DNA from: JBMOLK01 sp049325575
Lineage (GTDB): Bacteria > Bacillota > Clostridia > Acetivibrionales > Acetivibrionaceae
Direction: 5' to 3'
Assembly: GCA_049325575.1 (NCBI GenBank)
Contig: JBMOLK010000254.1
Coordinates: 1-48,240, forward strand
DNA: 48,240 bases
Below the pieces are notes generated by a model. It saw nothing but the letters and a program-made list of their open reading frames with translations, made no database searches and was not told where the DNA came from. Of this stretch, positions 16,400 through 24,054 are shown piece after piece. The translations under genes were made by a program, and so were the position numbers. Positions within the stretch are counted from its first letter, which is position 1. Every line of letters starts with the position of its first letter.

Positions 16400-17515
16400 A
16401 TGGTTAATAGGGAAAGAATGGTAAATGAATTTTTGGAATTGGTCAGGATTGACAGCCTCACACTTAAGGAAAGAAATATGGCCGATGCTTTAAAAGTTAA
16501 GCTTAACGGTATGGGGATTTTAGTTAAAGAAGATGATGCAGGAACTAAAATAGGCGGAGATGCAGGAAACCTTATATGCAAAGTAGAGGGTGATAATAAT
16601 ATTGCTCCTATTCTTCTAATGGCGCATATGGATACTGTAGTTCCAGGAATAGGGAAAAAACCCAGAGTTGAAGGAAATATTATTAAGACTGACGGAACAA
16701 CTGTATTAGGAGGTGACGATGTTGCAGGAATAGAATGCATTCTGGAGTCTTTAAGGGTGTTGAAGGAAAATAATCTCCACCACGGTGATATTAACATAGT
16801 CTTTACTGTAGCAGAAGAAGGCGGACTTTTAGGAGCAAAGAATCTTGATATCGCTAATATTAATGCCAAATACGGTTTTGTTATGGATGACGGAGGGAAG
16901 ATAGGCCACGTAGCTGTTCGGGCACCATCACAGAATAAAATTGATATAAAAGTGATCGGTAAGGCTGCACACGCAGGTCTTGAACCTGAAAAGGGAGTCA
17001 GTGCAATACAAATTGCGTCGGAGGCTATTTCAGTAATGAACCTGGGTAGAATTGATGGTGAAACTACTGCAAACGTAGGTATTATAAAAGGCGGCCAGGC
17101 AACAAATATAGTATGTGAAAGTGTGGAAATAACGGCTGAAGCAAGAAGTAGGGACCCGGAGAAGCTTAGGAAGCAGACCCAGCATATGAAGGATTGTTTT
17201 TTAAAGGCTGCACAGAAATTGGGAGGAAGAATTGTTTTTGATTCCGAACTTGTTTACCCGTCATTTAATATAAGCGAGGATGATGAAATAATCGGAATTT
17301 TGAAGTCAGCTTCAGAGAAAGCCGGTGTTGAGCTAAAGCTGGAGTCCACAGGAGGAGGAAGCGATACAAATATAATAAATGGAAAAGGTATAAAGGCCGT
17401 TGATATTAGTGTAGGGATGGATAAGGTACACAGTGTAGATGAGCAAATATCCATTGATGATATGGTAAAAGCAGCCGAGTTTTTAGTTTCAATAATAACT
17501 TCGGTTAATTCATGA
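16400..17515 (+). CDS. M20-family peptidase, PepT-like
   Basis: Predicted zinc metallopeptidase of the M20/M28 superfamily, close to the Firmicutes tripeptidase-T-like (PepT2) group; cytoplasmic aminopeptidase on short peptides. Metal and catalytic motifs are MAHMDTV (His76, Asp78), LGGDDVAG, VAEEGG (catalytic Glu and ligand), and a late His in MDKVHSVDEQ. The dimerisation domain lies between (about residues 180-290). At 371 residues it is normal length. ATG 16400 follows AAGAGGTGA. A second ATG at 16418 is possible. The substrate cannot be told from sequence. Confidence 0.9.
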   Translation: MVNRERMVNEFLELVRIDSLTLKERNMADALKVKLNGMGILVKEDDAGTKIGGDAGNLICKVEGDNNIAPILLMAHMDTVVPGIGKKPRVEGNIIKTDGTTVLGGDDVAGIECILESLRVLKENNLHHGDINIVFTVAEEGGLLGAKNLDIANINAKYGFVMDDGGKIGHVAVRAPSQNKIDIKVIGKAAHAGLEPEKGVSAIQIASEAISVMNLGRIDGETTANVGIIKGGQATNIVCESVEITAEARSRDPEKLRKQTQHMKDCFLKAAQKLGGRIVFDSELVYPSFNISEDDEIIGILKSASEKAGVELKLESTGGGSDTNIINGKGIKAVDISVGMDKVHSVDEQISIDDMVKAAEFLVSIITSVNS

Positions 17516-17583
17516 TATATTTTTTGTATAAGACTTTAAAGGCGTATTATCGAAATTATGTTCAGATAATGGAGGTTTGATTT

Positions 17584-18669
17584 ATGGTAAAAAGAATTGG
17601 TGTGCTGACAGGTGGAGGAGATTGCCCCGGTTTAAATGCAGTATTAAGAGCTGTAGTAAAAACCGCCATGATGAAGTACGGGTATGAGGTGATTGGATTC
17701 AAAGATGGTTATAAGGGTCTTGTAATGAACAATTTTATCAAGTTTGAGACTGACCATGTATCAGGGATACTTGATAAAGGGGGCACAATCCTTGGTACAT
17801 CCAATAAGGATAATCCTTTTAATTTTAAGGTTGAGACTGATGGTAAGGTAGAATACAAAGATATGTCCAAAAGTGTAATTGAGAATATAAATATGTTTGG
17901 GATAGACTGTATGGTATTTGTTGGAGGAGACGGTACTCTGACAAGTGCCAGGGATTTTTCTAAGATGGGAGTTAAATCTATAGGAGTTCCCAAGACTATT
18001 GATAATGATCTTTCTGCCACCGATATTACTTTTGGTTTTATGACTGCTGTAGAGACAGCTACTGAAGCCATTGACAAGCTGCACTCTACTGCAGAATCAC
18101 ATCACAGAGTTATGATTCTGGAGGTAATGGGAAGGTATGCAGGGTGGATAGCGTTGGAATCGGGTATAGCAGGGGGAGCAGACGTAATTCTTATACCTGA
18201 GATCCCCTATGATATTAATAAAGTTGCCCAAAAGATTATGGAAAGAAAGAATAAGGGTAAAAGCTTTAGCATAGTCGTAGCTGCAGAAGGCGCAAAGTCT
18301 ATTGGCGGAAATGTAGTCGTCAGTAAGGTAGTAAAAGATAGTCCGGACCCTGTCAGGTTAGGTGGTATAGGAAACAAAATAGCAGAAGAGATTGAAAAGC
18401 TGACAGGAATCGAAACAAGAGTGACGGTTCTGGGGCATTTGCAAAGAGGGGGAAGCCCGATACCTTTTGACAGGGTGCTGTCCACAAGGTACGGTGTTGC
18501 TGCTGTAGAACTTATAAATGAAGGCAAATTCGGAAGAATGGTAAGTCTTAACGGCAACACTATAACTTCTGTTCCCCTTGAGGATGCAGTTGGGAGACTA
18601 AAGACAGTTGATGCAGATGGAGAGCTGGTCAGGATAGCCAAGAGTATAGGAGTAGGATTTGGAGACTAG
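17584..18669 (+). CDS. pfkA: 6-phosphofructokinase (PfkA family)
   Basis: Phosphorylates fructose-6-phosphate in glycolysis. N-terminal GVLTGGGDCPGLNAVLRAV, then GGDGTLTSAR (Gly117, equivalent to E. coli Gly104, a mark of ATP use), PKTIDNDL (Lys137, equivalent to position 124, where ATP enzymes usually have Gly and PPi enzymes Lys), the MGRYAGW motif and a C-terminal GHLQRGGSP. The residue pair Gly104/Lys124 is mixed, which I associate with the so-called group III PFKs; the donor is probably ATP but should be tested. At 361 residues it is longer than the 320-residue E. coli type. ATG 17584 follows ATGGAGG. Confidence 0.93.
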   Translation: MVKRIGVLTGGGDCPGLNAVLRAVVKTAMMKYGYEVIGFKDGYKGLVMNNFIKFETDHVSGILDKGGTILGTSNKDNPFNFKVETDGKVEYKDMSKSVIENINMFGIDCMVFVGGDGTLTSARDFSKMGVKSIGVPKTIDNDLSATDITFGFMTAVETATEAIDKLHSTAESHHRVMILEVMGRYAGWIALESGIAGGADVILIPEIPYDINKVAQKIMERKNKGKSFSIVVAAEGAKSIGGNVVVSKVVKDSPDPVRLGGIGNKIAEEIEKLTGIETRVTVLGHLQRGGSPIPFDRVLSTRYGVAAVELINEGKFGRMVSLNGNTITSVPLEDAVGRLKTVDADGELVRIAKSIGVGFGD

Positions 18670-18714
18670 TCTAAGTGTTTCACTCTTTATGTACCGGATT
18701 TGGGGAGGTCTTAT

Positions 18715-19620
18715 ATGCTTGATTTTAAGGAAATAGATATATATGATAAACCATTGTTTGATAAGTATTTGCTGGAATATAAGCCCAGGGCTTCAGAGAT
18801 GAATTTTACGAACTTTTTTATGTGGAGAAACTTTTATAAATTTAAATTTATTGAGATTTCAAATTTACTTTGTATAATTTCAGTACCTGATAATGGGGAA
18901 CCATTTGCTTTTATACCTATAGGCATGCATACACCAGAAGGGTTCAGGGGTACAGTTTTTAGGATAATGGATTATTTTTTTGAAAATGGGTGGAGACCCG
19001 TTTTCAAACGTGTAGAAGAGGAAAAAGTTCAGCTTTTTAAAGAGTATCTGAATTTTGCATGTGAAGTGGTTTTTGACCGTGACAGCAGCGATTATGTTTA
19101 TTTGACAGAAGAACTCATAAATTTAAAGGGCAAAAAGTTTGATGGTAAAAGAAACCATATTAATAAATTTAAAAAGTTATATGAATACGAGTATATACGT
19201 ATGTCTAATGAACATATAGACGAGTGTATTAGAATAAATGAAGAGTGGTGTGCACAAAGAAGCTGTGATACCCATAAGGAACTGTATTGTGAAAAGATTG
19301 CCAATAATGAGTTGCTGAAAAACTTTAGCAAACTTGGCTGCAAAGGTGCACTAATAAAAGTTAACGGAAGGATTGAAGGTTATACTATAGGTGAAGTCCT
19401 AAATAATGATACAGCTGTAATCCATATTGAAAAAGCAAGCAGCGATATACGTGGGTTGTATACGATTATAAACCAGCAGTTCTGTGAAAATGAATGGAGA
19501 GATATGACTTATATAAACAGGGAACAAGACCTCGGAATAGAAGGTTTAAGAAAGGCAAAGCTTTCATATAACCCTGTTAGAATGACCAATAAGTATTCAG
19601 TTTACATGCACTATGCTTAA
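18715..19620 (+). CDS. DUF2156/GNAT-fold protein of unknown substrate
   Basis: A 301-residue protein resembling the phosphatidylglycerol lysyltransferase C-terminal domain (DUF2156), which has a double GNAT acyltransferase fold. Typical elements are the N-terminal FKEIDIYDKPLFDKYL and SEMNFTNFFMWR, GKKFDGKRNHINKFKK in the middle, and the C-terminal INREQDLGIEGLRKAKLSYNP. No membrane domain is attached, so it is not a complete MprF. ATG 18715 is preceded by GGGGAGG at six bases. The aminoacyl donor and lipid or other acceptor are unknown. Confidence 0.85.
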   Translation: MLDFKEIDIYDKPLFDKYLLEYKPRASEMNFTNFFMWRNFYKFKFIEISNLLCIISVPDNGEPFAFIPIGMHTPEGFRGTVFRIMDYFFENGWRPVFKRVEEEKVQLFKEYLNFACEVVFDRDSSDYVYLTEELINLKGKKFDGKRNHINKFKKLYEYEYIRMSNEHIDECIRINEEWCAQRSCDTHKELYCEKIANNELLKNFSKLGCKGALIKVNGRIEGYTIGEVLNNDTAVIHIEKASSDIRGLYTIINQQFCENEWRDMTYINREQDLGIEGLRKAKLSYNPVRMTNKYSVYMHYA

Positions 19621-19657
19621 TCTTTAGAAAATTTCTAGGGAATTTATGGAGGTTCCT

Positions 19658-19705
19658 ATGGAAAAATATCGAAAACTAAAGTATAATAAAAAATGCAAAT
19701 TATAA
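19658..19705 (+). CDS. Possible 15-residue micro-peptide
   Basis: ATG 19658 follows TGGAGGT at five bases and opens a 15-codon frame rich in Lys, Arg and Tyr (MEKYRKLKYNKKCKL) just before the GGDEF/HD-GYP gene. The strong ribosome binding site is the only argument; it may be a leader peptide or chance. Confidence 0.25.
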   Translation: MEKYRKLKYNKKCKL

Positions 19706-19724
19706 TTCATATGAAGAGGGCATT

Positions 19725-21254
19725 ATGGGTGGTAGAATGAGTGTTTTAACAGAAACATACGGTTTAGTGAAGTCATTTTTAATTAAAGTTAATAACCGGT
19801 ACTTTGGCACTCAAATAAGAAGGAATGAATTGCTTTCATATTTTTTAATTTCCTCATTCTTATCGTATATGCAGGTAACTGAAAGCCTGCCCCTTAACTC
19901 AAGAGGGTTTATTGGGCATGTGCAATCCCTTGTATTTATTCTTATGGCTTTTCGATTTGGTTACCTTGGTTTAATAATAACATTCTTGACTATTAGTATA
20001 GAAGTGGTAACAATTGTACAGAAGTTGTTTGATAAGTTTAATAATACCTGGATGCTGGGTTTAACTCTAAAGGTACTATCGGTAATAGTTGTAAGCTTTG
20101 TTGCAGTTCTAACTACCAAACAGGAGATTCAGAAAAGAAAGCTTGAACGGTTGGCGGTTACCGATGAGCTAACGGATGTCTATAATCAAAGATTTTTTCA
20201 TATGATCCTGGAAAGTGAAATTGAAAAGGCGCAGAAAAGCAAACATTCAGTTGGGCTGATCATGATAGATATTGATAACTTTAAAATGTACAATGATATA
20301 TATGGACACGAATGCGGAGATAGTATACTTAAGGGGACAGTACTGATTTTAAAGGAGATAATAAAGGAAGAAAGCTACATATGCAGGTATGGCGGAGACG
20401 AATTTGCAGTTATATATACTAATACTGACCTGGAAACATTGGAATACAGGGCGAATAATCTTCGTCAAGAATTTGAACAGATAAAGAAAGATTATTATCG
20501 GGAGGATTTGTACGATAAGGTCACTCTTTCAATAGGACTATCCGAATATCCAAATATGTCAAGGGGTAAGAACGAACTTATCTACCAGGCAGACATGGCT
20601 TTATACCATGCAAAAAACCTGGGAAAAGATAAAGTTCATCTTTATCATGATGTTATTATGCAAATCAGGAAGAACATAAGTTCCGATCACCAGCAACTTA
20701 TAGGTATATTTAAAGGGCTGTTGAGCACAATATCTGTCAAAGATAAATATACTCATGGGCATTGTGAGCGCGTATCTGCTTATGCAGTTATGATTGGAGA
20801 AGCCTTAGGTTTAAATTTAAAAGAAATAAGCATTATTCAATATGCAGGTCTATTACATGATATTGGCAAAATCGAGATGCCTAAATCAATACTAAACAAG
20901 ATAGAAGATTTAACAGAAGAAGAGGTTAATTATATTCGCCTGCATCCTGTTTATAGTGAAAATATTCTGGAGCCTTTGGAAGAAATGGACCAGCTAATTG
21001 ACTATGTAAGACATCACCATGAAAGGTATGATGGTAAAGGGTATCCTGACGGACTTATAGGCGAAGAAATCAGTCTTGGTGCCAGAATACTGTGCGTAGC
21101 AGATTCATTCGATGCTATGATTTCTGACCGTCCATATAGTAAGGGGATGACAATGGAACAAGCTTTTAGAGAACTGGAAATGCATGCAGGGACTCAATTT
21201 GATAAAGAAATAGTAAATATTTTTATTAGATTAATGAAATCTAAAGTAGCATAA
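19725..21254 (+). CDS. Membrane diguanylate cyclase/phosphodiesterase (GGDEF + HD-GYP), no I-site
   Basis: c-di-GMP turnover protein of 509 residues. The N-terminal 120 residues hold about four hydrophobic segments. The GGDEF domain (about 145-305) has DIDNFKMYND and an intact RYGGDEF; the residues where an RxxD inhibitory site would lie read KEES, so product inhibition is probably lost. The HD-GYP domain (about 330-509) has LLHDIGK, HHERYDGKGYPDG and DSFDAM, all intact, so both synthesis and hydrolysis are possible. ATG 19725 follows AGAGGG; ATG 19737 is an alternative. A paralogue with the same layout lies at 41319. Confidence 0.93.
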   Translation: MGGRMSVLTETYGLVKSFLIKVNNRYFGTQIRRNELLSYFLISSFLSYMQVTESLPLNSRGFIGHVQSLVFILMAFRFGYLGLIITFLTISIEVVTIVQKLFDKFNNTWMLGLTLKVLSVIVVSFVAVLTTKQEIQKRKLERLAVTDELTDVYNQRFFHMILESEIEKAQKSKHSVGLIMIDIDNFKMYNDIYGHECGDSILKGTVLILKEIIKEESYICRYGGDEFAVIYTNTDLETLEYRANNLRQEFEQIKKDYYREDLYDKVTLSIGLSEYPNMSRGKNELIYQADMALYHAKNLGKDKVHLYHDVIMQIRKNISSDHQQLIGIFKGLLSTISVKDKYTHGHCERVSAYAVMIGEALGLNLKEISIIQYAGLLHDIGKIEMPKSILNKIEDLTEEEVNYIRLHPVYSENILEPLEEMDQLIDYVRHHHERYDGKGYPDGLIGEEISLGARILCVADSFDAMISDRPYSKGMTMEQAFRELEMHAGTQFDKEIVNIFIRLMKSKVA

Positions 21255-21462
21255 ATCACATCTTCTTTTTACTTTTCCATATCTATTAGCCTCAAAGAAC
21301 AAATCACTATATTAGCCACAATAGTAAATTTATTTAGCAAGAGGGAATAGTTTCTAATTTTTAAAATTTTTAAATTGAGTATGACAATATATTGCAAAAT
21401 ATGTTGATTAAGTGATAAACTTAATATAAGGTTGCTAAAAAACTCCAGATTTTTACTTTAAA

Positions 21463-21490
21463 TTGACACAAGTAGATATTTTTACACAAT
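21463..21490 (+). promoter_or_regulatory. SigA-type promoter for the KASIII-PKS cassette
   Basis: A perfect -35 TTGACA (21463-21468) and CACAAT (21485-21490) as a -10 with four of six matches are separated by 16 bases, 26 bases upstream of the first cassette gene. It is the only convincing promoter I see for the cluster. Confidence 0.5.
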
Positions 21491-21496
21491 CTTGTG
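21467..21496. promoter_or_regulatory. Inverted repeat over the cassette promoter
   Basis: CACAAG (21467-21472) and CTTGTG (21491-21496) form six-base inverted arms around an 18-base spacer that overlaps the -35 end and covers the -10 element. The placement suits a repressor operator, but short arms in AT-rich DNA can be chance. Confidence 0.3.
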
Positions 21497-21515
21497 GTAA
21501 ATTATGTGAGGTATT

Positions 21516-22565
21516 ATGAGTAATTTGATTTATAGTTTTCCAAAAAGGCAGAAAAAAACAATTCATAGGTTCTGCAAAATATTATCAGCCGAATCCTTTA
21601 TTCCTGAAAAGGTAGTTGAGAATGAGGATATAATTAATAATTACAATTTGCCCTTTAGAAGCAATATAATTGTAAAATCAATAGGAGTAGAGAGAAGGCA
21701 TGTTGCAGATGAGGTGGAGGATGACAGTGATGTCCTTTTAAAGTCTGCAAAAAAGTGTCTTGATAAAATTGGAATATTACCGGATAGTCTTTCAAGAATT
21801 ATTGTAAACAAATTCTTAGGAGACAATCTTCTTCCGATGACTGCAAGCAGATTACAAGGGAAACTCTGCAGCAAGACTGCCGTACATTCCTTTGATATAG
21901 ATGGAGGTATATCGTCTTTTCTACACTCTTTTGATGTGGTTTCGAGATTTATAAATTCAGGGGATGAATATATTCTTTTATCTTCAGGTGGTATTCATAC
22001 TAGATTTATTAGCAAAACTGACCCGAGAGTTGCGTTTTTATTTGGGGACGCTTCCGCGTCAGTACTTTTTGGATATGCGGAGCAGCAGCATATATTGTCA
22101 AGTTATTTTTATTCAAATTATGAGTATTACGATGTGGCCACATTATTAAGTCCGTTAACTTTGGTAGATAGGACTAAAGACTCATTGAAAAATGATGTAT
22201 TATCGGTTATATTTGATACTTATAGAATGGAAAATTGGAAAATTGTAGAGGACTTTTATAGAAAAGCTACTTTTGAAGTGTCGAAAAATCTCCTTGAAGA
22301 AAGCGGACTTAGCATGGAAGACATGGACTTGGTTTTAGTAACTGAGAATAACAGAAAGATATGGGAGTTAACTTTGGAGACTTTAGGGGTTAATGAAGAA
22401 AAAAGCATTTCCTTGATAAAAGATTATGGAAATACTATGTCAGCTATGCTTCCTTTACTTTTGGATTATGGATTTCGTTCCGGAAGAATACAAAAAGGAA
22501 TGAATATCATGCTGATCTCACATGGAGAAGGGTCTAGCGGAGGGGGGTTAATATACAGGGTTTAG
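21516..22565 (+). CDS. KASIII-like protein lacking the catalytic cysteine
   Basis: A 349-residue thiolase-fold protein of the FabH (3-oxoacyl-ACP synthase III) family, clearly paralogous to the protein at 22908. Shared landmarks include the N-terminal PEKVV..N.DII..YN, the FLFGDA block, the KIWE helix and the C-terminal GEGSSGGGLIYR. The FabH catalytic Cys site reads DIDGGISSF, with Ile132 in place of Cys; the His site reads TENNRKIWE (Glu277); the Asn of YGNT (Asn306) is kept. It cannot do normal Claisen chemistry, so I infer a structural or chain-length partner, as PqsB is to PqsC. ATG 21516 follows TGAGGT. It is the first gene of the cassette. Confidence 0.85.
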   Translation: MSNLIYSFPKRQKKTIHRFCKILSAESFIPEKVVENEDIINNYNLPFRSNIIVKSIGVERRHVADEVEDDSDVLLKSAKKCLDKIGILPDSLSRIIVNKFLGDNLLPMTASRLQGKLCSKTAVHSFDIDGGISSFLHSFDVVSRFINSGDEYILLSSGGIHTRFISKTDPRVAFLFGDASASVLFGYAEQQHILSSYFYSNYEYYDVATLLSPLTLVDRTKDSLKNDVLSVIFDTYRMENWKIVEDFYRKATFEVSKNLLEESGLSMEDMDLVLVTENNRKIWELTLETLGVNEEKSISLIKDYGNTMSAMLPLLLDYGFRSGRIQKGMNIMLISHGEGSSGGGLIYRV

Positions 22566-22641
22566 TAAGCAGTAGTAGAATCTATTTATAATTATTTTCA
22601 GAAAGCAGACAGGTTTTGACAGTTTTTTAAGGGGGATGGCA

Positions 22642-22884
22642 ATGGATTATAACGAAATTTATAACAAGACCAAGGAATTAATTATTGACTACTTACGTGT
22701 GGATGAAAGTGAAGTTACACCGGAGACAAATCTTGTTGACGATCTTTGCGCAGATTCTATTGCAATGGTAGAGTTAGGTTTCAGGTTTTCAGAGACTTTT
22801 TCAATACCAATGATCGAGGGCGATTCCGAATTATTTATCATGAAAAATCTTGTTGATTATATTTTTAGTAAAACCAGTAAGTAA
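22642..22884 (+). CDS. Discrete acyl carrier protein
   Basis: An 80-residue ACP between the two KASIII-like genes. The phosphopantetheine site is canonical, DLCADSIAMVELGFRF with Ser39, and the acidic four-helix profile is typical. ATG 22642 is preferred because the GGGGG site ends six bases upstream; the ATG at 22636 would leave no spacing. In context it probably carries the starter acyl group loaded by the ligase or the KASIII pair, with the PPTase at 34861 installing its cofactor. It contrasts with the three synthase ACPs, which have Thr at the equivalent position. Confidence 0.9.
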   Translation: MDYNEIYNKTKELIIDYLRVDESEVTPETNLVDDLCADSIAMVELGFRFSETFSIPMIEGDSELFIMKNLVDYIFSKTSK

Positions 22885-22907
22885 TACATTATAATTTAGG
22901 TGGAGCA

Positions 22908-23948
22908 ATGATGACAGATATTAGATTTCCAGAGATAAAACCTTTAAACATAGAAAGATACGCAAATATCATTTCTACAGGTATTGGGCTGCCAGAAAAA
23001 GTTGTTACCAATCAGGATATAATTGATGCATACAATATCATAGCTACCGACAGGGCTGTCGAATTTTCGCTGGGGATAAAAGAAAGAAGATGGATTGATA
23101 CTGATCAAAAGCTTGACGGGCTAATGGCCAAAGCTGTTGCACAATGCTTGGAAAGAGCTGATATGAGCATTGACAGGGTAGACAGGATAATATATACAAG
23201 GCTTTTGGGAGACTATCAGGTTCCGGCTACTTCTATTGGAGTTCTAAGAGAGCTTGGAGCAAGAGTAGGAATACCTGCATTTGACATGACTTGTGCATGC
23301 AGCGGATTTATTCATGCTATGGACCTGGCAATACGCTTTATTGATTCTGGTGATGATTATGTTCTTGTTATTGGAGGTGGGGTAACTTCAAAGGGTATAC
23401 AGTCCTGGAAAAAACCAGACCCTAAGACGGTATTCCTATTTGGCGATGCTGTAGTTGCTATGCTTATAGGTCATTCTGACACAAAACAATTTCTTTCTTC
23501 TTATATTTTTACAAATAACTTATTATATGATAATGCTTTTATCCCATGTGGAACGACGCTTTTGAAGAAGGGTGTCGGAGATATTGATTTTGATATATTT
23601 AATATGAAAGTTGTAAGCGGGAGTGTAATTCATGAAAGTGCTGTTCAGTATTCCAAGGTGATATCAGAAAAGCTCTTATCAGTGACAGGGCTGTCCCTTG
23701 ACGAAATTGACTGTTTTATAACATCTGACCAATCGACAAAAATTTGGGAAGCTCAATTAAAGGCTTTAGGAATTCCTTTTGAAAAAAGTCTTAGTTTGTT
23801 CTATAAATATGGGAATACTGTTGCAGCTATGAGCCCGTTAATTTTAGATGAACTTATCTATTCAGGCCGTCTTAAGCGAGGAGACCTCGTTATGATGATG
23901 GCTCACGGTGCAGGAGCCAGCAGTGGTGGAATGATTTTTAGATTCTAA
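22908..23948 (+). CDS. 3-oxoacyl-ACP synthase III-like enzyme (Cys-Asp-Asn active site)
   Basis: FabH-fold protein of 346 residues. The nucleophile is present in DMTCACSGF (Cys131), and the Asn in YGNT (Asn303). Where FabH has the catalytic His of HQAN, this protein reads TSDQSTKIWE, giving Asp274. C-terminal GAGASSGGMIFRF is typical of the family. Such changes are known in acyl-transferring KASIII relatives, e.g. CerJ, where a different member of the triad is altered, so acyl transfer or ester formation rather than condensation is possible. Tandem ATGs at 22908 and 22911 follow AGGTGGAG; 22911 has better spacing. It likely pairs with the degenerate paralogue upstream. Confidence 0.87.
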   Translation: MMTDIRFPEIKPLNIERYANIISTGIGLPEKVVTNQDIIDAYNIIATDRAVEFSLGIKERRWIDTDQKLDGLMAKAVAQCLERADMSIDRVDRIIYTRLLGDYQVPATSIGVLRELGARVGIPAFDMTCACSGFIHAMDLAIRFIDSGDDYVLVIGGGVTSKGIQSWKKPDPKTVFLFGDAVVAMLIGHSDTKQFLSSYIFTNNLLYDNAFIPCGTTLLKKGVGDIDFDIFNMKVVSGSVIHESAVQYSKVISEKLLSVTGLSLDEIDCFITSDQSTKIWEAQLKALGIPFEKSLSLFYKYGNTVAAMSPLILDELIYSGRLKRGDLVMMMAHGAGASSGGMIFRF

Positions 23949-24054
23949 TAGTTTTCAGAGATCTAATTCATGTAAATATAGTACTTTATTACAAAAGATA
24001 AGAGATTATATATTATATTTTTAAATTTACTGGGTAACTTGGGGAGGGACTTTA

